Assembly (NCBI RefSeq): GCF_000732605.1
Contig: NZ_JPME01000006.1
Span: 144,567-208,566 of the forward strand
Reading direction: 5' to 3'
Length of the DNA stretch: 64,000 nt
DNA from: Lacrimispora celerecrescens
GTDB taxonomy: Bacteria > Bacillota > Clostridia > Lachnospirales > Lachnospiraceae
The position numbers and the translations under genes were made by a program. Of the stretch, positions 1 through 12,400 are shown piece after piece. How positions within the stretch are numbered: the stretch's first letter is position 1; the number at the start of each line of letters is the position of its first letter. A model generated the notes under the pieces. It was not told the origin of the DNA. It did not search any database and saw only the letters and a list, made by a program, of their open reading frames with translations.

Positions 1-43
1 AATGTAACTTTGTTATAAAAAAGACAATCTGGAAAAATTATTC

Positions 44-72
44 TTTCCAAATATGTTAAGATGGTATATAAT
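44..72 (+). promoter_or_regulatory. Probable promoter of fba
   Basis: A TATAAT box at 67-72 follows a weak TTTCCA -35 box at 44-49 with 17-base spacing. The region is AT-rich and lies about 40 bases upstream of the fba start. Only the -10 box is convincing. Confidence 0.5.
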
Positions 73-113
73 AATATAGAGCAAGAGAAAAATAACAAAT
101 GGAGGTTTGTGAT

Positions 114-977
114 ATGTTAGTTTCAGCAAAAGATATGCTTGAAAAAGCAAGAGACGGAAAGTACGCAGTTGGACAGTTCAACATCAACAACCTTGAGTGG
201 ACGAAAGCTGTTTTACAGACAGCCGAAGAACTGAAATCCCCGGTTATCCTGGGTGTATCCGAAGGCGCTGGTAAATACATGACAGGCTATAAGACCGTAG
301 CAGCTATGGTGAAAGCCATGATCGAAGAATTAAACATTACAGTTCCTGTAGCACTTCATCTGGATCATGGTTCTTATGACGGATGCTATAAGTGCATTGA
401 AGCAGGATTTTCTTCCATTATGTTTGACGGTTCCCATTATCCTATCGCTGAGAACGTAGAAAAGACTACTGAGCTTGTGAAAGTCTGTGCAGAAAAAGGA
501 CTTTCCATTGAAGCAGAGGTTGGTTCTATCGGCGGCGAGGAAGATGGTGTTGTAGGTATGGGCGAATGCGCAGATCCTGATGAGTGCAAGCAGGTTGCTG
601 ACTTAGGCGTAACCATGCTGGCAGCAGGTATCGGTAATATTCACGGAAAATATCCGGCAAACTGGGCTGGTTTAAGTTTTGAGACCCTGGCTGCCATCAA
701 GGAGAAAGTAGGCGACATGCCTTTAGTTCTTCACGGTGGGACAGGCATCCCAGAAGACCAGATCAAGAAGGCCATCAGCCTTGGCGTTGCAAAGATCAAT
801 GTGAATACAGAGTGCCAGCTTACCTTTGCAGAAGCAACCCGTAAGTACATTGAGGCAGGCAAGGATTTAGAAGGCAAGGGCTTTGATCCTCGTAAGCTTC
901 TCGCTCCAGGTACAGAGGCAATCAAAGCAACTGTAAAAGAGAAGATGGAATTATTTGGCTCCGTTGGTAAAGCTTAA
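114..977 (+). CDS. fba: Class II fructose-bisphosphate aldolase
   Basis: Zinc-dependent aldolase that cleaves fructose-1,6-bisphosphate to dihydroxyacetone phosphate and glyceraldehyde-3-phosphate in cytoplasmic glycolysis and gluconeogenesis. The 287-residue protein has the class II hallmarks in order: HLDHG (82-86, catalytic Asp84 and metal ligand His85), the EAEVG metal-ligand region near 133-137, GIGNIHG (His178), LHGGTG (His208) and the KINVNTEC strand. Length is normal for this family. I chose the ATG at 114 because GGAGG at 101-105 sits at the right distance. An ATG at 99 overlaps that ribosome binding site and would add five unlikely residues. It is monocistronic, with its own promoter and terminator. 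Confidence 0.95.
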   Translation: MLVSAKDMLEKARDGKYAVGQFNINNLEWTKAVLQTAEELKSPVILGVSEGAGKYMTGYKTVAAMVKAMIEELNITVPVALHLDHGSYDGCYKCIEAGFSSIMFDGSHYPIAENVEKTTELVKVCAEKGLSIEAEVGSIGGEEDGVVGMGECADPDECKQVADLGVTMLAAGIGNIHGKYPANWAGLSFETLAAIKEKVGDMPLVLHGGTGIPEDQIKKAISLGVAKINVNTECQLTFAEATRKYIEAGKDLEGKGFDPRKLLAPGTEAIKATVKEKMELFGSVGKA

Positions 978-1044
978 GGAAAATATTTTTCAAAAAAGTA
1001 CTTGATTTTTTGGGAAAAATGGTTTAATTTAATTTAAGAACGAT

Positions 1045-1077
1045 GGCGTTCTCCTTATACCGGGAGGACGCCTTTTC
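1045..1077 (+). terminator. Rho-independent terminator after fba
   Basis: Ten-base stem (GGCGTTCTCC at 1045-1054 with GGAGGACGCC at 1063-1072, one wobble pair), an eight-base loop, then a short T run at 1073-1076. Confidence 0.75.
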
Positions 1078-1156
1078 TGATTTATGCGCATATTCAGATC
1101 GCGAGGAGACTATAAAGGCAATTTGACTTATCAAAATATGGGAGGATGGAAAATTT

Positions 1157-3274
1157 ATGAGCGAAGTTGTAAACGTAGCTGAGCTGTTTGGCAGGAATGT
1201 ATTTAACGAAACCGTAATGAGAGAGCGCTTGCCAAAATCTGTTTTCAAAAAGTTAAAGAAAACCATTGAGGATGGCGCAGTACTGGATCCATCGATTGCA
1301 GACGTCGTTTCACATGCCATGAAAGACTGGGCCATTGAAAGAGGTGCAACTCACTACACCCATTGGTTTCAGCCTCTTACCGGAATTACTGCTGAAAAAC
1401 ATGATTCCTTCATCTCCGCCCCCACATCGGAAGGAAAGGTAATTATGGAGTTTTCCGGGAAGGAACTGGTAAAGGGAGAGCCGGATGCTTCTTCTTTCCC
1501 GTCCGGAGGCTTAAGGGCGACTTTTGAAGCAAGAGGCTATACAGCCTGGGATTGCACTTCCCCAGCATTTTTAAGAGAAGATGCCATCGGTGTTACTCTC
1601 TGCATTCCCACCGCTTTCTGTTCTTATACAGGAGAAGCTCTTGACAAAAAAACACCTCTCTTAAGATCCATGGAAGCCGTCGACGAGCAGGCTTTAAGAA
1701 TCTTAAGGTTATTCGGAAATACCACTTCAAAAAGGGTTACTCCTTCCGTTGGAGCCGAGCAGGAATATTTCCTGGTTGATCATGAAAAGTATTTGCAGAG
1801 AAAAGATTTAATCTATGCCGGACGCACCCTGTTCGGAGCAATGCCTCCAAAGGGACAGGAGCTGGAGGATCATTACTTCGGTTCCATCCGCGAGAGGATC
1901 GCGGCTTTTATGAAAGAAGTGAATGAAGAACTATGGAAGTTGGGTGTGCCTGCAAAAACCCAGCATAACGAAGTTGCTCCCGCCCAGCATGAGCTGGCCC
2001 CCATCTATGAACAGGCAAACGTGGCAGTTGATCATAACCAATTAGTAATGGAAACCTTAAAAAAGGTGGCTGGTCGTCATGGATTGAATTGCCTGCTTCA
2101 TGAAAAACCGTTTGCAGGGGTCAATGGTTCCGGTAAGCATAACAACTGGTCCTTAACCACTGACGATGGAATCAACCTGTTAAATCCAGGGGAAACACCC
2201 CATGAGAATATCCAGTTCCTGCTGGTACTGTCCTGTATCTTAAAGGCGGTTGACCGCCATGCGGATCTGCTCCGGGAATCTGCTGCCGATGTTGGAAATG
2301 ACCACAGGCTTGGGGCAAATGAAGCACCGCCGGCCATTATCTCCATATTCATTGGTGAACAGCTGGAGGATGTAGTAGATCAGCTATGCAGCACCGGAGA
2401 GGCCACCCGTTCTAAGGCGGGCGGCACCTTGAAAACAGGAGTTAGAACCTTGCCTGATTTATTCAAGGATGCTACGGACAGAAACAGAACCTCCCCATTT
2501 GCATTTACCGGCAATAAGTTCGAGTTCCGAATGGTTGGTTCCTCTGATTCCATTTCTTCTCCCAATGTGGTTTTAAATACCATTGCTGCTGAGGCATTAA
2601 AAGAAGCGGCAGATGTTCTTGAGAAGGCGGCTGATTTTGATACGGCAGTCCATGATATGATCAAAGAGCAGCTGGCTGCTCATAGAAGGATTATCTTCAA
2701 CGGCAACGGCTACTCTCAGGCCTGGGTGGATGAGGCAGAAAGAAGAGGTCTTCCAAACCTTAAGTCAATGGTTGAGGCGATCCCTGCTCTTACCACAGAT
2801 GCTTCGGTAAAGATGTTCGAGGAATTTAAGGTATTCACAAAGGCTGAGCTGGAATCCCGGGTTGAGATCGAATATGAGGCTTACAGCAAAGCCATTAACA
2901 TTGAGGCCAGAACCATGATCGACATGGCCGGAAAACAGATCATACCTTCTGCAGTGAAGTATGCATCTCTGCTGGCTGATTCCCTGGGAAAAGTTAAAGC
3001 AGCGTGTCCGGTAGCCGATACCAGCGTTCAGGAAGAGCTTCTCATAGAGGTAAGCGCTTATCTTTCCGATATGAAGGTAGCCCTTGCCGCTCTATCAGAT
3101 GCTGATGCGAAATGTTCGGCAATCGAAGGGAACAAAGAACGGGCAAATGCTTTCCGGAATGAGGTAGTACCTGCCATGGAAGCTCTCCGCGATCCTGCTG
3201 ATAAGCTGGAAATGATCGTAGATAAAGAATTTTGGCCAATGCCAAGCTACGGAGATTTGATTTTTGAGGTGTAA
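1157..3274 (+). CDS. glnN: Type III glutamine synthetase (GlnN family)
   Basis: ATP-dependent ligation of ammonia to glutamate in the cytoplasm. At 705 residues it matches the large GSIII class (about 700 residues), not GSI or GSII. Visible signatures are the GSIII N-terminal region, the conserved [13 protein letters not shown] segment, the [12 protein letters not shown] substrate/nucleotide segment, and [10 protein letters not shown], followed by the long C-terminal extension typical of GSIII. GGAGG at 1141-1145 precedes the ATG. It stands alone between two terminators. No glnR-type operator was recognised upstream. Confidence 0.95.
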   Translation: MSEVVNVAELFGRNVFNETVMRERLPKSVFKKLKKTIEDGAVLDPSIADVVSHAMKDWAIERGATHYTHWFQPLTGITAEKHDSFISAPTSEGKVIMEFSGKELVKGEPDASSFPSGGLRATFEARGYTAWDCTSPAFLREDAIGVTLCIPTAFCSYTGEALDKKTPLLRSMEAVDEQALRILRLFGNTTSKRVTPSVGAEQEYFLVDHEKYLQRKDLIYAGRTLFGAMPPKGQELEDHYFGSIRERIAAFMKEVNEELWKLGVPAKTQHNEVAPAQHELAPIYEQANVAVDHNQLVMETLKKVAGRHGLNCLLHEKPFAGVNGSGKHNNWSLTTDDGINLLNPGETPHENIQFLLVLSCILKAVDRHADLLRESAADVGNDHRLGANEAPPAIISIFIGEQLEDVVDQLCSTGEATRSKAGGTLKTGVRTLPDLFKDATDRNRTSPFAFTGNKFEFRMVGSSDSISSPNVVLNTIAAEALKEAADVLEKAADFDTAVHDMIKEQLAAHRRIIFNGNGYSQAWVDEAERRGLPNLKSMVEAIPALTTDASVKMFEEFKVFTKAELESRVEIEYEAYSKAINIEARTMIDMAGKQIIPSAVKYASLLADSLGKVKAACPVADTSVQEELLIEVSAYLSDMKVALAALSDADAKCSAIEGNKERANAFRNEVVPAMEALRDPADKLEMIVDKEFWPMPSYGDLIFEV

Positions 3275-3289
3275 TGATTGTGGATATGA

Positions 3290-3327
3290 AAAGGGTGCCG
3301 TCCTGTGTGCAGGACGGCACCCTTTTT
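3290..3327 (+). terminator. Strong rho-independent terminator after glnN
   Basis: A near-perfect stem (AAGGGTGCCGTCCTG against CAGGACGGCACCCTT) with a four-base loop and a five-base T run. Confidence 0.92.
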
Positions 3328-3392
3328 ATATTCGATATCCTTTTGGTATTTTTTGATAAATAGTATAAGATTAACAAAATTTAATACTATAG

Positions 3393-3429
3393 TCAATTAA
3401 TTGATACAGTTTTTCTGACGATATATAAA
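3393..3429 (+). promoter_or_regulatory. Promoter of the RHS gene with a palindrome over the -35 box
   Basis: TTGATA (3401-3406), 17-base spacer, TATAAA (3424-3429). The 12-base palindrome TCAATTAATTGA (3393-3404) overlaps the -35 box and is a possible repressor site. The start codon follows about 45 bases downstream of the -10 box. Confidence 0.6.
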
Positions 3430-3472
3430 TGTATGCTCTATTTATACAATTATAGTCTCAGAAGGGGAAAAC

Positions 3473-6400
3473 ATGAGTATGATCAACAAAAGAAAACGAT
3501 TAACGAAACAGATTATCAGCTACCTGCTGTGTATCAGCATGATAGCGCCTAACATGACACCGATTGTTTCATACGGAGCGGAGTACATTAACAATATGCC
3601 CAGGTATGTGGATTTCACAAGCCCGGATGCATTGACACTGGAAGAACTGGGGCTTGACCCGAAGGAGACAGAAACTGAGGAGACGGAAGACGGTACCGGT
3701 GAGACCGCTTCTACAGATTCTTCTGACGAAACCAACACGGTAGAAACGCCCGAAGTGGAAGAGAGCCACGAGGAAGAAACCAATCCATCAGAAACCAATG
3801 CAGAGGAGACCAGCCCGTCAGAAACCGATGCAGAGGAGACCATTCCGTCAAAAACCGATGCAGAGGAGACCAGCCCGGCAGAAACCGATTCAGAGGAGAC
3901 CAGTCCGTCAGAAACCGTTGAGAAAGAAAGCGGTACAGAAGAAACCGGCAAATCAAATTCCGGGACGGAAGGGATCAAGGAAGAAGAGCAGGACGAGGCC
4001 AGAGAGCCAGAATTGTACTACGACTACGATCAGTACATCGACGAACCGGAGGGGCAACTGGTACAGTTTAATGAGTCGTACCGTACCTACCGCACTGGAG
4101 AGGGTCAGTATGTGACCGTTGCAGGGGGGTATTCCGGCTTGTACCAGGCTGAGAACGGGGTGATCGGGCAGATAGATAACAGCCTGACCGAAGCGGAAGA
4201 GGAGTACACAATAGGTACGCCCTCTAGTGCCCTTATGCGCTCCAGGACCAAAACCGTTGCTGGTTATGGGAACAGCGCAGGAAGAAGCAGAGTATTATTT
4301 CCAGAAAAATTCTCCACAAGTCAGGGAGTCTCCATCGAAAGGGAGGAACACCGGGTTGAGCTCATCCCGTCAGGGGGAAGCTTTAAGAAGAGTGCTGTAT
4401 CAGACAACACCATTCGCTACAGTGACGTGTACCCTGGCGTGGATTACCAGTACAGCCTGGTAGGAAACACCTTAAAGGAAGATATTATCCTGCTGGAAAA
4501 GACGGAAAGAAATCAATTCTCTTTTTCCATAAAAGCAGGGGGGCTAAAGGCGGTCCAGGAGAAAAATACAATCATCCTTTACAGCGATAATAGAAGGCAC
4601 CCGGAATTTATTCTGGAAGCACCTCTAATGATTGATTCAGATGGGAATACCAGCGAAGATCTGGTGATGAAACTAAGCGGAGTGGAAGGCAGCTACCGTG
4701 CCACCGTTACAGCAGATAAAAAATGGCTTCAGGATGAAGACCGAAGCTACCCGGTACGTATCGACCCTTCCGCAGTGAACATGGTTCCCAGCGAGTTTGT
4801 GCTGGTAAATGTGGCTGACGGCCAGCCCTCAAAGTTCCTGGGAAATATGGGACCAATGTATGCTGGATATAGGGAAGGCTTTGGCAATATGAGAACCTAT
4901 GTTGCCATTAACGGAGACTGGACTCAGGTCATGGGTCAGGCAGTCTGTACCAAAGCAACGTTCCGTATCGGTACACAGACCGGAAACGGAGTAGGGAATA
5001 CCCGGATTGAACTGCGCGCACCGGGGAAGGAATGGAATGCAACCACACTCACATGGAATCAGTTAAAAGAACCCCTTCCGGAACTGATTGATGTTCTGGA
5101 TTCTCCCGGGCCGGATCAGACCCTGGAATATGATATAACAGCCATGATGCGGTCATGGATGACGGGAAGCAGACTGCAAGCCGGGTTAGAGCTTCAGGCG
5201 GCTAACGAGCCTAAGTCTGAAGCCCAGGCACCTCTCCGGATGCCAGCGGAGAGCTTTTACAACCGGGATAATGCGGCTATGGGACCGAGAATCGACATCT
5301 CCTGGGAAGGAGAACTATTAGGAGATTTGGCTTTATTAGACGTGGACGCCCTGACGGTACTAGTGAATCCGGCTGTTAAGGAAAGCGAATCCGGCGGCAG
5401 GACATCCATGGGTGTTCTGGCTCACGGTATCTCTCAGGCCGGATCAAAGGTAACGTGGGAACTCCGGGAGATGGATCATGAAGTGGCGAAAGATGAAGTA
5501 ACGGCGGAAGATTCCTATACATCTCCTGATTTTTCAAAGGAAGTAGTATTTACTGAGGCCATTAACAGCCAGCCAAAGACAGGGAACTGGCAGAGTAAGG
5601 CTCTGGAAAAAGGGTTGATTTTGAAAACTGATACCATTTATCAAATAATGGCTGTGGCAGAAGGTGTGGTACTGGAAGAGGATCCAGAAACCGGAGAAAT
5701 GGTGCCTGGTGTGGAAACAGCCACCAGCGGGGAGAAGCCCAGCGATGAATTCCTACTCTATGAGGTGCAGGGTCTGGATCTATTAACCCGGATTGCCGAT
5801 CATTACGGGGTGGAGGAGAAAATCATCCAGAAGGACAACCGTTTAAGCAATGGCCTGACTTTCTCCGGAGATCTCCTGTTTATTCGTAATCCGAAGCAAA
5901 ATGCACCTTATACACCAAAGCCACTTACAGATGCAGAACAGATGATGATCGACATGCTATTAAACGGTATGGGAAAAGATTGCGTATTCGGTCACGAACC
6001 CATTAACATGAATACCGGTGATTTCTTTATGCAGCAGACGGACACAGAACTTGAAGAGCTGGGCGGAATCTTTGCATTCCAGAGAAGCTATAATTCCATT
6101 GCAGCCCACTTCCTTTCCGAGTTTGGAATCGGCTGGAGCAGCCCCTTTGGCCAGAGGCTGACGGTAAGATATAACGGAGATATCCTGTACCGGAAGGATG
6201 ACGGCGGAGCCATTAACTTTGCAAAGAAATCCAATGGCAGCTATCAGGCGCCCGATGGTTATGATATGGTTCTTGCGGCAACAGATTCCATTGACTTAGA
6301 AACGGCAGATACTCCAAGTGATGATGAGGAAGAGGGATCACCGTCAGAAGCAAGTAACAAAACGTATGTCCGCAATTTCGCCTTTTCAGAAGTTGATCCG

Positions 6401-9400
6401 GATGGTATGACAGAAGAGGACGAAGAAGTAGAAGAAGACAGCAAAGTTCCGGAAGCAACGGCCTGGGAGCTTAAGAAATCAGATGGTACCGTGCTGACCT
6501 TTGATGCCAGAGGCCTCCTTCGTTATGTCACAGACAGGAAAGGGTACCGGACAGTCCTGCTCTATGACGAAAATGATGATGTACGCCAGATAAGGACACC
6601 TTCTGGGAAGCTCTTTGACTTGACAGCAGATGAATACCACCGCATCACCTCAGTCACCCTGCCAAACGGCGGTACAATCTCCTATGGATATGATGACAGC
6701 CACAACCTGATTTCCGTAACAGATCCGGAAGGTGGGGTACGCCGGTACGAGTATGATGACGCTCACCATATGACTGCATGGTATGATGAGAACGGAAGCC
6801 GCATCGTAGAGAACCGCTACGATAAGGATGGACGGGTTACCAACCAGACAGATGCTTTGGGAAATGCCGTCAGCCTAGCGTATGAGAACGGCTGTACGGT
6901 ATCAACAGATAACCGGGGCAATGTTACCAAATATTATATGGACAGCAGGAGGCGGATATCCAGAATCGAATATCCGGATGGAAGCAGTGAGAGCACGACA
7001 TATACAGAGGATAACCGTGTTGCGAAAAGGACAGATGAACGGGGTGCAACCACCTCTTATACTTATGATATGAACGGCAATCTCCTGACGGAAACCAGAG
7101 GTGATGGAAGTCAGGCCTCTTATACTTACAACGACTTAAACCTGCCCCTGACGGCAACAGATTATGAGGGAAACAGTACCACCTTCACATATGACAAAAT
7201 AGGAAACCTGCTGTCTATGACAGATGGTGAGGGCAATACCGTTCATTATAACTATGATGAGTTAAACCGCATGGTATCCATGAAAGATGCCAATGGGGGA
7301 ACACATAAGTTTGCCTATGATGGAGCCGTGGTTACTTCCATGACTGACGGCGGGGGCTACATTTGGACGTTTGCTTATGATGACATGAATCACGTCCTGG
7401 AAGTCACCGACCCACTGAGAAATACCAAGTCCTATGAGTATAACTTAAAGGGCTGGAAAATTTCTGAAACGGAGAAAGACGGCGGAACCACAAAATATGA
7501 GTTTGATGCCGCAGGAATGGTTTTATCCATCACGGATGCCATGGGTGAGGAGACCACCTTTACCTATGATAAGATGTACAACATCCTTTCTGGCCGCGAC
7601 GCTCTGGGAAATACTCTGGATTATGTATACGATGAAAATTATAATAAGATTAAGGAAAGAGATGCCAAAGGAGGGGAAAACCATTACACCTACGACAGCA
7701 GGAACCGGCTGATAAAGACTACCGATGCCTTGGGACAGGATATTGCTTATGAGCTGGACGGGAAGGGGAACATTTTAAAAACCACGGATCGCCGGGGAAA
7801 TACAAGGTCAACTCTATACCATAAGATTTTAAATTTACCTGTTCTCAAAAAGGATGCCCTTGGCAATGAAACATACTACAGCTATGACCGCAATGGGAAT
7901 CTGAAAAAGGTCACTAATCCAGATGGAACATCCATATCCTACACGTATGACCGTGCCGGAAGAATGGTGTCCACTACAGCCCAGAACGGTTTGGTAACAA
8001 GGCTGTCCTATGACGGAAATGGAAATATCATCAGAATTACCGACGATGAGACCAGGGTGTACCGGTTTAAATACGACCCCAATAACCGAATCATAAGAGC
8101 AGAAGATCCCTTAGGCGGAATCACTCTCTACACTTACGATGGGGCAGGGAATCAAAAGAAAGTAACCGATGCCGAATCAAATACTACTGGGTATTCCTAT
8201 GATGCAGTAGGACGCTTAAAAGAAGTCACAGATGCTTTAAATGGCACAGTGAAGGTAGCGTATAACTTAAGCGGTAATCCCTCAACAACTACGGACCAGA
8301 ACGGAAACACCACCAGCTACCATTACGACGCCATCGGCCAGATGCTTGCAGAGGTTAATGCCGCAGGCTTTGTCACCGCCATGGAATACGATTCCCTGGG
8401 CAATGTGGAAAAGGTAACAGATGCCTTAAAGGGTGAGACAACCATCCAGGTGGATGCCTTAAGCCGAACCACAAAGATGCTTGACGCCATGGGCCATGAG
8501 TATGAATACACCTATGATGCAAACGGCAATGTGATCCGCATTCTTTACCCGGACGGAGACAGTGTGGTCATGGTTTATGACGTAAATGACCGGATGATAA
8601 AGAGTATTGATGAGGCAGATGTCATCACCTCCTACACCTATGATTCCATGGGCCGGATCACAGAGGCAAAAGACAATATCGGAAACACCATGACCTATGC
8701 CTACGATGAAAGCGGAAATCTGATAAAACAGATCGATACCATCGGAAGAAGCGCCATTTATGAATATGACAAATTCAACCACCTGGTATCCGTAACCGGT
8801 ACGGACTTAGCAACCACCCGGTACGGCTACGATGCCTTAGACCGGCTCACAAAGGTGACGGATCCGGAAGGAAAACAGACCCTCTATGAGTATGATAAGG
8901 TGGGAAATCTGGTAAAGACCACAGAGCCGGGCGAGGCTGTTTACACTTATGCCTACGACGCCATCAACCGCCTGACGGGGAAGGTAAATCCCTTAGGAGC
9001 GGCCACCACCTTCCAGTACGATAGGAAAGGGAACTTAACAAACACCGTAGATGGGGAGGGGGCAAAACAGGCTTACGTTTATGATGCCATAGACCGCTTA
9101 ACCTCGCTTACCGATGGAAGAGGAAATGCCACAGTCTATGAGTACGATGCCCTCTCAAGACTCCTTTCCTATACCACACCGGAAGGAAGCAGACAGGAAT
9201 ACCGCTACGATGCTGACAATAATTTAACAAAGGTAAAGGATGCCAATGGCCTGATCACAGAATACCAGTATGATGTCATGGGAAATCTGGTAAAAGCCAT
9301 TTCTCCCAAGGGGGCAGTGACCGCCTATGCCTATGATAAGCATGACGAGGTAACCAGAATCACAGACCCTGCTGGAAATGCGACGGCCTATGAGGTGGAC

Positions 9401-12400
9401 TTAAACCGCCAGGTGCTTTCCAGACAGGAAAAGAACGGAGGAACGTACCGCTACAGCTACGATGCTGTCCACCGGCTGACCGGAGTAAAGACTCCCTTAG
9501 GCTTATCCCGCAGCTTTACCTATGATGCAGCCGATAACGTGATCACCGACACGGATACTTTAGGCCGTAACAGCACCTACACCTATGACATCATGCACCG
9601 CATGACAAAAGCCGTGGATGCCAAAGGCGGGGAAACGGTATTTGGCTATGATGTCCGGGGAAATAAAAACGCAGTCACCAATGCCCTGGGCTACACCTGG
9701 AATTACCGGTATGATAAGCTGGATCAGTTAACTGCCAGCGTGGACCCGGAAGGAAAAGCAACAGAAGTGGTTTATAATCTGGTAGGGAAAATTTCTTCCG
9801 TGACAAAGCCCGGAGATAAAACAACCCGCTTTACCTATGATAAGAATTACAACCGGACTGCCGTTATCGATCCAAAAGGTTATATCTATGAAAATACCTA
9901 TGATAAAGATAACCGCCTGACTGGAACCAAGGATCCGCTTTCCCAGTCTGAACAGTTCACCTACGATGCCGGAAGCCGTGTCACATCAGTAAAGGACAAG
10001 ATGGGGCTGACGGAACGGTATGCCTATGACCCTCATGGCAATGTCTTAAGTGTCCGTGCAACGATCGGTCTGACGACCCAGTTTGCTTATGACATCCTGG
10101 ATAACTTAATAAAAGTAACTCTGCCAAGCGGTCTCACCAGTACTTATACTTACGATGTGATGGGAAATGTCACCAGCGCTACGGATACCATGAAACGGAC
10201 CACCAGCTATACTTACGACTTAGAAGGCAACATGACTTCCCTAACGGATCAGGCTGGAAGAACCGAGCGTATGACTTACGATATAGGAGGCAGATTCACC
10301 AGCCACACCAGCAATGGCGGAAATAAAATTTCTTATGATTACGACAAGCTGAATGCACTGGTGGAGAAATCCTATGAAGATGGGGAAGGAAAATCTGTAG
10401 AAGAAGGTGTGGTTTATGCTTACGACGCCTTAGGCCAGCGAGTCTCTATGATGGACCGCTCCGGAGAAAGTTCCTATGAGTACGATGGATTAGGGCGGAT
10501 TACAAAGGTTACCACCGGTTCCGGAGAAGTGACCAGTTATGCCTATGACAGAAGCGACCGGTTAGAATCCATTACCTACCCGGATGGAAAGAAAGTAAGG
10601 TATGGATATGATAAAAATGACAACTTAATCAAGGTTACGGATCGTACCGGAGCCGTGACCACCTATGTGTACGATGCCATCAACCGTGTAACGGAAATCC
10701 ACCGTCCAAATGACGTAGGCACGTATAATACCTACAATGCAAGAAACCAGATCGTATCCATGAAGAACATCTGCGACACCTGCGGCTGGGTCGTCAGCCA
10801 GTATGATTATACCTACGACGACCGGGGTTTTATCATAGGCGAAGATGTAATGGAATCTCTTTATGGTTATGCCTGGGATGACAAGCATGACGGAAAGCAT
10901 GAGAACTGGCATGATGAGAACTATCCTCATGGAGACAAGCACAGGAACAAGCACGATAAAGATGGAATTTATAACTTCCAGATCATTGGGACAAAGAGGA
11001 TCTTTGCGTATGACGATGATGGCAAGCTAATCAAAGCCACCGAAACCGAAGACCGCCAGGGAACCTATGTGTATGATTACAAGTACGATGACATGGGGAA
11101 CCGCACCTTCTACAGCAAGAGCCGTAATGGAACGGTACAGGAAAGTGCAGAGTATACCTACAATGTTTCCAACCAGATGGTAAAGGCAAGGGAGTATGAC
11201 GGCAAGCATTATAAAAACGTGGAATACACCTATGACGGTGATGGAAACCGCATCTTGCAGGAAGAAATCAAGCCCGATGGCGACCGAAAGGTGGAGCTCT
11301 CATATGATTACACAGTTGAGAACCGCTTAAAAGCAGTTTATAATAAAGATGGACTGTTGTCCGCCATGGCCTATGATGGAGATGGAAACCGGATCTTCCA
11401 GTTAAACTACAACCTCCATACGGATGATGACTGGAAAGGGAATTCCGGAGGTGGCAATGGAAACAACAAGGACAACAAAGGAAGCGGAAGTAGTGGAAGC
11501 AGTGGAAGTAGTGGAAAGAATATAGTAGCTGGAATCAAAGACGTATTTACTTCCGTTGCCACCTTCTTTGCAGGAGGAGAACCTACAGCAGGACCAGAGC
11601 CCGTAACAGAACCAAACCCAACAGCAGATTCAAAGTCTCAGGTACCGTCAGATAGAGATAGAAATGTGGATAGTGCCAATGACGGAAATACTCTGAATAA
11701 CGGGAATATCAATTTCGGAGGAGAAACCGACAGCAATCAAGATGACAAAGGAGGCGGAAGCAGCGAAGCGAGTGAAGCTGGCAAAAACAGTGTCGGAACT
11801 GAAAAGAAGGATATATTTACTTCCATTGCCACCTTCTTTAAGAGTATCGCGGCTGGAATCAAGGACGCATTTACTTCTATCGCTAGCTTCTTTAAGAGTG
11901 TTGTAGCTGGAATCAAGAACTTATTTACTTCCACCGCTGCAAGAGGGAAATCCACAACAGAACCAAAACCCACAGCAGAAACAAGCACCACGGAAGTACC
12001 AATACTCCAGGCAATGTCCAATGGAAATCAAGATAAGGACAAAGGCAATGACGGGGACAGCGGGAAGGGAACTTCCGGAATCGGAATTGGCGACGGTCAA
12101 GATAACAAAGAAAGCGGAAGTAGCGAGACGAGTGAAGCTGGCAGAACGATTGCCGTACCTGGAAGAAATGACGGATTTACGACCAGCGCCGGCTTCTTAA
12201 CAGAAGGAGACCCTACAACAGAACCAAAACTCCAGGCATTGTCAAATGGAAACAAAGATAAGGATAAAGGCAATGACGGGAATGATAAAAATAATGGGGT
12301 AGGAAACGGCAATGGGAAGGACAAGCCCGGTAATGGAAATGGCAATAACGGAAATGGAAATGGCAATAATGGGAACGGAAATGGCAACAACGGAAACGGT

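Noticed and set aside
3520..3978. Minus-strand Ser/Val-rich frame over the RHS N terminus
   Set aside because: Mirror of the EETSPSETDA repeat; no independent gene signals.
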